A stretch of 64,000 bases of DNA. It comes from Nocardia alni. GTDB taxonomy: Bacteria > Actinomycetota > Actinomycetes > Mycobacteriales > Mycobacteriaceae. The stretch's first letter is position 1, and the number at the start of each line of letters is the position of its first letter. Under the pieces are notes generated by a model, which was not told the DNA's origin, ran no database searches, and worked only from the letters and a program-made list of their open reading frames with translations. The stretch is taken from the NCBI RefSeq assembly GCF_019038435.1, contig NZ_JAGPOX010000007.1:47867-111866 (forward strand), written 5' to 3'. A program made the translations under genes and the position numbers. Shown here one piece after another: positions 57,797 through 64,000 of this stretch.

Positions 57797-58954
57797 TTGG
57801 CCGACACTGTCGAAGAGCGCTTCCAGCGCATTCCTTATCGCCCGGCACAGGACGGAAAGGTGGAGATCCACTCCGGGCTCAGCCGCCACTATCCGACCCT
57901 GCACGGCAATCTGGTTACGCCGCCGCGGTTCTCCCGCGATCTCGTGGTGCTGATGGCGCATCCGGCGTCGAACTTCTTGTCCCACTTCCTACTCGACGCG
58001 TTCGCCGCCGCCGGAGTCCCGGTCATGGGGATGAACACCAGGTACTCGTCCAACGAGCCCGCACTGCTGATGGAACGGGCGGCCGAGGACCTCGGAACGG
58101 GCGTGCGCTGGCTGAAGGACGAACTCGGCTTTGCTCGCGTGGTGTTGCTCGGCTTCAGCGGCGGCGGCCCCCTGGTGTCCTTCTATCAAGGGCAGGCCGA
58201 GAATCCGACGATCACGCAGACCCCGACAGGGGAGGCCGTTGCGCTGCGCGGTTCGGTTCCGGCCGATGGCGTGATGCTGGTCGGGGCCCATGCCGGGCGG
58301 GCGCGGGTATTGCTGAACTGGATCGATCCGGCCGTGGTCGAGGAGACCGATCCGTACCTCAGCGACCCGGCGCTGGATCTGTACGATCCGGCGCGAATGG
58401 TGCCGCTGGATCCGGCGTGGGTCGAGGAATACCGCCAGGCACAGCATCGCCGCATCGCGCGCATCGATGACTGGGCCACCGAGCAACTGCGGCGGTCCAA
58501 GGACCTGCCGGGAGCCGACCCGGGGCGGGTCGTGCACCGCACGGTCGCCGATCCGCGATTCGTCGATCCGACCCTCGATCCGAGTGACCGCAAGTCCGGA
58601 AGCATGTACGGCGATCCTTCGATCGCCAATCAAGGGGCCGGTGGTCTGGCCCGGTTCGTGACCGCGCGCAGCTGGCTGAGCACGTGGAGCGTGAATCATT
58701 CACGGGCCGACGCGCTTACCGATCTCACCTCGGTCAAGGCGCCGACGGTGGTGATGTGCCTGCGAGCCGATCAGGCCGCGTTCGTCAGCGACTCGCACGG
58801 GATGTACGCCGCCAGCGCCGATCCGGGCGTGAAGCTGATCGAAATGCCTCACCTCAACCACTATCTGGTCGATCAGCCGCAGGGTGTTCCGCAGATCGTG
58901 GAGCGGCTGAAGTCCTGGCTGCACGAACGTGTTCTCGGGGAAGGATCGCTATGA
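57797..58954 (+). CDS. Alpha/beta hydrolase
   Basis: A 385-residue alpha/beta hydrolase read from TTG 57797, which has AGGAGG 6 bases upstream. The nucleophile elbow is GFSGGG (Ser near residue 123), the acid is probably Asp in CLRADQAAF, and the base His in MPHLNHYL. Early sequence LMAHPASNFLSHFLLDAFAAAGVPV shows the strand 3/helix A region. No signal peptide. It is the first gene of an operon that continues with the DUF2236 oxygenase (ATGA overlap at 58951). In this company it may hydrolyse an ester, amide or C-C bond of an aromatic or steroid intermediate. Confidence 0.83.
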   Translation: MADTVEERFQRIPYRPAQDGKVEIHSGLSRHYPTLHGNLVTPPRFSRDLVVLMAHPASNFLSHFLLDAFAAAGVPVMGMNTRYSSNEPALLMERAAEDLGTGVRWLKDELGFARVVLLGFSGGGPLVSFYQGQAENPTITQTPTGEAVALRGSVPADGVMLVGAHAGRARVLLNWIDPAVVEETDPYLSDPALDLYDPARMVPLDPAWVEEYRQAQHRRIARIDDWATEQLRRSKDLPGADPGRVVHRTVADPRFVDPTLDPSDRKSGSMYGDPSIANQGAGGLARFVTARSWLSTWSVNHSRADALTDLTSVKAPTVVMCLRADQAAFVSDSHGMYAASADPGVKLIEMPHLNHYLVDQPQGVPQIVERLKSWLHERVLGEGSL

Positions 58955-60228
58955 CGGCCGAGGTTCAGCCGATCAGCGCCGATGACTCGGTGCGATGCCC
59001 GAGCGCCTTCCGCTACTGGGCGGCGCGGGAGACCCCGCTGTTCCAGCGACTGGAGCGAATCGTGAAGGCGCTCACAGGCAGTCGCCTCTTCCCGACCGAC
59101 GCCCAGGCGAGCGCGCTGTGCGAGGATCTGTTCACCGGCGATCCGGTCGCCGAACGATTCGTCGCCGAGGTCATGCACGGCGAGACCGGACAGCAGCGCG
59201 CCCGTGCGATGCTCGACACCGCGCTGGCCACGGGAATCGGTTCGGTGCCGGACGCTCCCGAGGCGATGCGCGCGCTGTTCGAGGAGTTCGAGACGGTGCC
59301 CGACTGGGTGGACCCGGAACAGGTCGAGCGCGGAGCGGCCATCTGGCGTCGCTGGGGCACAATGCTTTTCAGCTTCGCCGGTGCCGAGACGCTCGAGATG
59401 TACACCGAGGCGGCGGTCGCGACACCGCTGTCGCTGGCGGGCGGGTACGCCGGTGACAGCGCGTTGCGCAGGTTCCTCGAGACCTGCCGGTTCTGGATGG
59501 ACGTCTCCGAGCCCGGCGCCCTGCTCACGATGGGGTCGGCGGGCCGGGCCACGGCGTTGAAGGTGCGTGTCATGCACGTATCGATACGTGCCCGGGTCGC
59601 CGAACACCCGGAATGGGATATCGACAAGTGGGGTCTGCCGATCAGTCAGACCTATCAGATGCTGACCCTGCTCGGCGGCAGCGTCACCCCCGGCCTGGGC
59701 CTGTGGGCGTTGGGATATCAGACCACGCCATCGGAAATCCGTGCGCTGCTGCACTTTCAGAAATATATGGGCTATCTGCTCGGCGTCCGGCTGCGCTGGT
59801 ATCCCGAGACCGTCGCCGACTCGCTGCGGGTGCTGGCGATGACCATCGCCTCGCGCTCCTACGATGCCGGGCAGCACGGCGCGGAACTCATCGAGTCCTA
59901 TCCGTCCGCGTTCGCCCCTCGCGACGGCCACCGCGGCCTGACCCGCCTGCGCGAGCAATACAACTTCCGGATCAACTCGGTGTATTCGGCGATGTACATG
60001 GCGCCTGGAACCCGCCGCAAATACCGTATGCCGCCCGCGTTTCCGTGGATCGCCATCCCGATCGCACGATTCCCCGTCATCACCGCCATGGAATTGGCAC
60101 GCCGATGCTGCCCGCCGTTCGCGCGGCGGCACGAGAAGTTCATGCTGTGGCATCGCGAGAACTGGTATCGAGCCCAGATGCGCGGCCGCGAGGCGCAATT
60201 CGACGCCAGCGGGGCGCTACGGCGATGA
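58951..60228 (+). CDS. MpaB/DUF2236-type oxygenase
   Basis: A 425-residue protein of the oxygenase MpaB (DUF2236) family, relatives of latex-clearing protein, which are b-type haem oxygenases acting on isoprenoid chains. The block LKVRVMHVSIRARVAEHPEWDIDKWGLPISQTYQM holds the conserved R-x-MH-x3-R motif, in which the His is the expected haem ligand, and GVRLRWYPETVADSLRVL follows. No signal peptide. ATGA couples it to the hydrolase. Its substrate is unknown; oxidative cleavage of a double bond is a reasonable guess. Confidence 0.8.
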   Translation: MTAEVQPISADDSVRCPSAFRYWAARETPLFQRLERIVKALTGSRLFPTDAQASALCEDLFTGDPVAERFVAEVMHGETGQQRARAMLDTALATGIGSVPDAPEAMRALFEEFETVPDWVDPEQVERGAAIWRRWGTMLFSFAGAETLEMYTEAAVATPLSLAGGYAGDSALRRFLETCRFWMDVSEPGALLTMGSAGRATALKVRVMHVSIRARVAEHPEWDIDKWGLPISQTYQMLTLLGGSVTPGLGLWALGYQTTPSEIRALLHFQKYMGYLLGVRLRWYPETVADSLRVLAMTIASRSYDAGQHGAELIESYPSAFAPRDGHRGLTRLREQYNFRINSVYSAMYMAPGTRRKYRMPPAFPWIAIPIARFPVITAMELARRCCPPFARRHEKFMLWHRENWYRAQMRGREAQFDASGALRR

Positions 60229-60256
60229 ATCGGCCACTCTCCCAACGAAAGTAGTC

Positions 60257-61315
60257 ATGACCAGCATTGTCGAAGCATGGAACGGCCCGGGGCGCGGGGA
60301 TGCCACGCCGACCACTGTCGAGCCGCGCCACAACGCATTACATCCCGCCACGAGCAAACTGGCCTTCGAGCACTGGTATTTCGATGCCACCCTCGATAGC
60401 GGGCACGTGGTGGTCGGATTCCTGACCAAGCGCCGCCCGGAGGACCTGCCCAACGCCAAACCGTGGGTCGAGCTGATCGTCTACGCGCCGGACGGGACCC
60501 GGCGTCAGGTGTCGAAGAGATATCCGCGCGCCGCGGCCACCTTCGGCCTCGAATCCTTCGACGTGCGGATCGGAGACAACCACGCGCACACCGAATTCCG
60601 CGAGGGCGCGCTACCGGTCCATCACGTCCGGCTGGCCGAGGACGGCCTGGTGTTCGATCTGCGATTCCACAACGAGATGCCCAGCTGGATGCCCGGGCAG
60701 GGGGAGACCCGGTTCGACGCGCGGAACAGTTTCGGCTGGGTGGTCGGCGCACCTCGCGCCCGCGTCACCGGCACCGTCGAGATCGATGGCGTCGTGCTCC
60801 CGGGCACCGGGCGCGGATACGCCGACCACAACTGGGGCGTCGGCGATATGAAGAAGATCATCGACCGCTGGCATTGGGGGCGGCTGTACGACGGGGAGTA
60901 TTCGCTGCTGTTCGCCGACGTCCTGACCCAGCCGGGGCGTGGTGCGCACGAGATCGCGCCGCTGCTGCTGGCGCGCGGTGAGGAGGTCGTGCTGTCGACC
61001 GGTGAGACCGTGCTGACCGAAGGTCCCCGGCGGTATCACCCGGTCGCCGGTCGCGAATACCCGGAATGGATCGAACTGCGCGTGCCCGACCAGCTGGATC
61101 TGCGTCTGACCGTCGATTCGGTCATCCACGCGCACGACCTGCTCGACGATGTGCCGATCGCGCGGTCGCGCCTGATCAAACCGCTGGTGCATCTGGCGAT
61201 CGGTCATCCCGCCTATTTCCGGTTCCAATCCACCTTCGAGCTGACGGTGCACGATGGCGGGCGAACCGACACACGTACCGGCACAACTCTGCACGAACTG
61301 GTGGCCTTGAAATGA
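60257..61315 (+). CDS. AttH/CrtC-like lipocalin-domain protein
   Basis: A 352-residue protein of the AttH/carotenoid 1,2-hydratase (CrtC)-like superfamily, a double beta-barrel fold used by isoprenoid hydratases and cyclases. Diagnostic pieces are [24 protein letters not shown] near the start and [40 protein letters not shown] in the middle; the latter has the YxDHNWG motif. It starts 28 bp after the oxygenase stop and overlaps hmgA by ATGA. It may hydrate or isomerise an intermediate of the pathway. Confidence 0.8.
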   Translation: MTSIVEAWNGPGRGDATPTTVEPRHNALHPATSKLAFEHWYFDATLDSGHVVVGFLTKRRPEDLPNAKPWVELIVYAPDGTRRQVSKRYPRAAATFGLESFDVRIGDNHAHTEFREGALPVHHVRLAEDGLVFDLRFHNEMPSWMPGQGETRFDARNSFGWVVGAPRARVTGTVEIDGVVLPGTGRGYADHNWGVGDMKKIIDRWHWGRLYDGEYSLLFADVLTQPGRGAHEIAPLLLARGEEVVLSTGETVLTEGPRRYHPVAGREYPEWIELRVPDQLDLRLTVDSVIHAHDLLDDVPIARSRLIKPLVHLAIGHPAYFRFQSTFELTVHDGGRTDTRTGTTLHELVALK

Positions 61316-62616
61316 GCGCGCCGGACCTTGATCTGCGGTATCTCAACGGTTTCGGCAATCAGCATCAGAGCGAGGCCGTGGCGGGCGCACTGCCGCAGGG
61401 GCAGAACTCTCCGCAGCGCGCGCCCTACGGGCTCTACGCCGAACAGCTGTCGGGGACCGCGTTCACCGAGCCTCGGGCGGTGAATCGGCGAAGCTGGGTC
61501 TACCGCATCAGGCCCTCGGCCGCGCATCCGCCGTTCCGGCGCGTCGACGGCGGCACTTTCAGCAGCGCCCCGATACCCGGTGTCGCCGATCCGAACCGCT
61601 TACGGTGGGATCCTATGCCGCAGAACGGGTCCGGCCTGGATTTTCTCGACAGCGTATACACGGTCGCCGCCAACGGTGATGTGCTGCGACGCCAGGGCAT
61701 CGCGATCCACCTGTACCGGGCCACGGAATCGATGCGGTCGCGGTACTTCTGCGACGCGGACGGCGAACTGCTGATCGTTCCGCAGGACGGGAATATCCTG
61801 GTACACACCGAATTCGGCAAGCTACTCGTCGAACCGGGGCAGTTCGCCGTGATCGGCCGGGCGATTCGCTTCCGGGTCGACATCCTCGGCGCGGTGGCGG
61901 CCGGTTATATCTGCGAAAACTACGGCAGCCCGTTCGCTTTGCCGGAATTGGGTCCGCTCGGGGCCAATGGCTTGGCGCACGCCCGGCATTTCCGGTACCC
62001 CGTCGCGGCCTACGAGAACATCGACGAAACGGTCGAGGTGGTGCAGAAATTCGGCGGCAATCTGTGGACCGCCGAATACGACCACTCGCCGCTGGACGTC
62101 GTGGCCTGGCACGGATCGCATGCGCCGTACCTGTACGACCTCGAGGATTTCAACGCGTTCGGCACCGTCGGCTTCGATCATCCCGATCCGTCGATCTTCA
62201 CGGTGCTGACCTCGGCATCGGACACACCGGGCCAGGCCAACGTCGATTTCGCCGCCTTTCCACCGCGCTGGACCGTCCCCGAGCACACCTTCCGGCCCCC
62301 GCATTTCCACCGCAACGTGATGACCGAATTCATGGGCCTCGTGCGCGGCGTGCACGACTCCAAGGCCGAGGGATTCGTGCCCGGCGGGGCGAGCCTGCAC
62401 AACATGTGGGCCGCGCACGGGCCCGACCGCGAGACCTTCGAGTTGGCCGGCGCGGCCGAGCTGGTGCCCGTGAAACTCGAAGGCTCGCTGCCGTTCATGT
62501 TCGAGACCCGCTGGCCGCTGGTGGTCACCGAACAGGCATACAACGCGCCGCACCGGCAGCGGGACTACGACGACTCCTGGGCCGGGCTGGGCGGACAATT
62601 CCAGCCGCCGAATTGA
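61312..62616 (+). CDS. hmgA: Homogentisate 1,2-dioxygenase
   Basis: A 434-residue member of the homogentisate dioxygenase family, which opens the ring of homogentisate to maleylacetoacetate. It opens with [26 protein letters not shown], the family hallmark. Iron ligands are in [15 protein letters not shown] (His and Glu) and [12 protein letters not shown] (His). The length agrees with known enzymes. The usual partners (maleylacetoacetate isomerase, fumarylacetoacetase) are not in the window, so either they lie beyond its end or this paralogue acts on another ring-hydroxylated acid. Confidence 0.92.
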   Translation: MSAPDLDLRYLNGFGNQHQSEAVAGALPQGQNSPQRAPYGLYAEQLSGTAFTEPRAVNRRSWVYRIRPSAAHPPFRRVDGGTFSSAPIPGVADPNRLRWDPMPQNGSGLDFLDSVYTVAANGDVLRRQGIAIHLYRATESMRSRYFCDADGELLIVPQDGNILVHTEFGKLLVEPGQFAVIGRAIRFRVDILGAVAAGYICENYGSPFALPELGPLGANGLAHARHFRYPVAAYENIDETVEVVQKFGGNLWTAEYDHSPLDVVAWHGSHAPYLYDLEDFNAFGTVGFDHPDPSIFTVLTSASDTPGQANVDFAAFPPRWTVPEHTFRPPHFHRNVMTEFMGLVRGVHDSKAEGFVPGGASLHNMWAAHGPDRETFELAGAAELVPVKLEGSLPFMFETRWPLVVTEQAYNAPHRQRDYDDSWAGLGGQFQPPN

Positions 62617-62659
62617 AACCTTCACCACCGCAACATTTCTGAGATATCCGGAGATCGAT

Positions 62660-64000
62660 GTGACCGCGACTCGTCCGCACTACGACCTGCCCGAACCGAC
62701 GCTGCGGATCGGCGGTCACCACGCCGACGCCCGCGACGGGCGTACCTACGACTCGTACAACCCCGCCACCGAGGAACTGGTCACCTCGGTGGCGGCAGCA
62801 CAGCCCGCCGATGTGGACGACGCCGTTGCCGCGGCCCGCCGACAGTTCGAGGAGGGGGAGTGGTCGCGGATCAGCGGCGCCGAGCGAGGCAAAATCCTCT
62901 CCCGCGCAGCGGATCTGATCGAACAGGACGCGCAGAATCTGGCGGCCCTCGAGGCGATCGAGATGGGTAAGCTGTTCCACGACTCGGTCGTCGGCGACAT
63001 CCCGGCTGCCGCACAGGCTTTCCGCCACTTCGCCGGCTGGGCCGACAAGGTCACCGGAAGTACCGCTCTACTACCGGATTTCGGCCCGCAGCGCCGTTTC
63101 GGCTACACCCTGCGCCAGCCCCTCGGTGTGCTCGGCGCGATCACCCCGTGGAACAACCCGGTGCTCATCGCCGCCTGGAAGCTCGCCCCGGCCCTGGCCG
63201 CCGGGTGCACCGCCGTGGTGAAACCCGCCGAGGACGCGTCGCTGTCGACCCTGCGGCTGGCCGAATTGCTCACCGCCGCGGGGATTCCGGACGGTGTCGT
63301 CAATATCGTCCCCGGCCTCGGCGAGGTCGCAGGGGCGGCGCTGGCCACCCATCCGGGGATCGACAAGATCTCCTTCACCGGCAGCCCGCGCGTCGGCAGA
63401 CAGATACAGAGCCTGGCGGGGGACACCTTCCGCAAGGTGACCCTCGAACTCGGCGGCAAAGCGCCACAACTGATCTTCGCCGACGCCGACCTCGAACAGT
63501 CGATGTCCTGGATAGCGATGGGCAGCTTCTACCACCAGGGCCAGGTCTGCGCCGCCGGAACCCGTGTCCTGGCACACGAATCCATCGTCGAGGACGTCAT
63601 CCAGGGCCTCGTGGACGCCGCCGCCCGAGCCCGTATCGGTGACCCGTTCGACCCCGACAGCACCATGGGCACGATCGTCAACGCGAAACAACTGGACCAG
63701 ATCCTGCGCTACATCGACATCGGCCACACCGAAGGCGCCGACCTGCTCACCGGCGGCCACCGCCTGGACCGCGCAGGCTATTTCGTCGAGCCCACGGTCT
63801 TCCGCGGCACCAACGACCTGACCATAGCCCGCGAGGAAATCTTCGGCCCCGTGGCCACGGTAATCAGCTTCACCACCACAGAGGAAGCCGTCCGCCTGGC
63901 CAACACCACCAAATACGGCCTCAACGCCATGATCCACACCCGAGACCTCTCCCGAGCCCTCACAGTCACCGAACAACTCCGAGTAGGCACAGTCTGGGTC
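62660..64000 (+). CDS. Aldehyde dehydrogenase (partial, runs off the window)
   Basis: 447 codons from GTG 62660 remain open to the window end; about 40 residues are missing. It is an NAD(P)+-dependent ALDH: TPWNNPVLIAAWKLAPALAAGCTAVVKPAE, FTGSPRVGRQI, catalytic Glu in TLELGGKAPQ and Cys in GQVCAAGTR are intact, and EEIFGPVATV is near the end. The start codon's weak position is fixed by the frame: the neighbouring ATG is followed at once by TGA. It follows hmgA by 43 bp and probably oxidises an aldehyde formed by the preceding enzymes. Confidence 0.92.
   Translation, partial: MTATRPHYDLPEPTLRIGGHHADARDGRTYDSYNPATEELVTSVAAAQPADVDDAVAAARRQFEEGEWSRISGAERGKILSRAADLIEQDAQNLAALEAIEMGKLFHDSVVGDIPAAAQAFRHFAGWADKVTGSTALLPDFGPQRRFGYTLRQPLGVLGAITPWNNPVLIAAWKLAPALAAGCTAVVKPAEDASLSTLRLAELLTAAGIPDGVVNIVPGLGEVAGAALATHPGIDKISFTGSPRVGRQIQSLAGDTFRKVTLELGGKAPQLIFADADLEQSMSWIAMGSFYHQGQVCAAGTRVLAHESIVEDVIQGLVDAAARARIGDPFDPDSTMGTIVNAKQLDQILRYIDIGHTEGADLLTGGHRLDRAGYFVEPTVFRGTNDLTIAREEIFGPVATVISFTTTEEAVRLANTTKYGLNAMIHTRDLSRALTVTEQLRVGTVWV

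Noticed and set aside
60225..60254. 9-codon ORF overlapping the DUF2236 gene stop
   Set aside because: It is too short to judge, and it does not overlap the next gene start, unlike the mce mini-ORFs.

Overview
The window is high-GC actinobacterial DNA, most probably from a Nocardia-like member of the Mycobacteriales. The markers are a cutinase, an MTB12-family lipoprotein, a complete yrbE/mce locus with Mas genes, a SigC-type sigma factor, CtpV/CopA-like and CtaG/CopD-like copper proteins, F420-dependent (Ddn-type) and mycofactocin-type oxidoreductases, and many TetR regulators. No rRNA, tRNA, CRISPR array or intact insertion sequence was seen. Many genes overlap by ATGA or sit within a few bases, so operons can be read with confidence.

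Layout. 0-3.8 kb: tandem hairpins, cutinase, TetR, LysR, a SnoaL-like protein and a hemerythrin-domain remnant. 3.8-11.5 kb: a leftward cluster of AurF-like diiron oxygenase and a ferredoxin/ferredoxin-reductase fusion (probably partners), then an SDR lacking the usual catalytic motif, a drug-type MFS exporter, an acyl-CoA-dehydrogenase-fold flavoprotein, an esterase and a TetR. 11.9-12.5 kb: a decayed AAA ATPase gene and a 51-bp palindrome. 12.5-17.7 kb: a two-subunit molybdenum hydroxylase, a DesA3-like desaturase, a small secreted protein and a methyltransferase.

18-29.6 kb is a copper and respiration region. A MarR regulator diverges from a Ddn-like reductase across a palindrome. The same operator core recurs in front of ctaG and, degenerately, in front of a ClC chloride channel. 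A 14-unit 18-bp minisatellite separates marR from ctaG. ctaG is followed by a lipoprotein, a Met/His-rich membrane protein and a CopD-CtaG fusion. A Cu+ P-type ATPase, SigC and a zinc-finger membrane anti-sigma factor with a Met/His-rich loop follow. Both the ATPase and the anti-sigma gene carry the same GGGAAC-N17-CGACC promoter-like sequence.

31.7-40.8 kb holds three STAND (NB-ARC) ATPases: SEFIR-NB-ARC-TPR, XRE-NB-ARC-TPR (with a DUF397 gene behind it) and NB-ARC-TPR. This is the best candidate for an undescribed defence or signalling system.

41.2-45.1 kb: a small CoA-ligase/DUF3237/mycofactocin-SDR/TetR catabolic module. 45.2-56.1 kb: one long operon starting with a Tat-exported multicopper oxidase, linked through a 21-codon mini-ORF to yrbEA-yrbEB-mceABCDEF. 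The mceD/E and mceE/F junctions carry decayed tandem duplications that keep translational coupling through two small ORFs. 56.4-57.7 kb: two Mas genes facing back toward mce. 57.8-64 kb: a catabolic operon of alpha/beta hydrolase, MpaB/DUF2236 oxygenase, AttH/CrtC-like protein, homogentisate dioxygenase and an aldehyde dehydrogenase that runs off the window.
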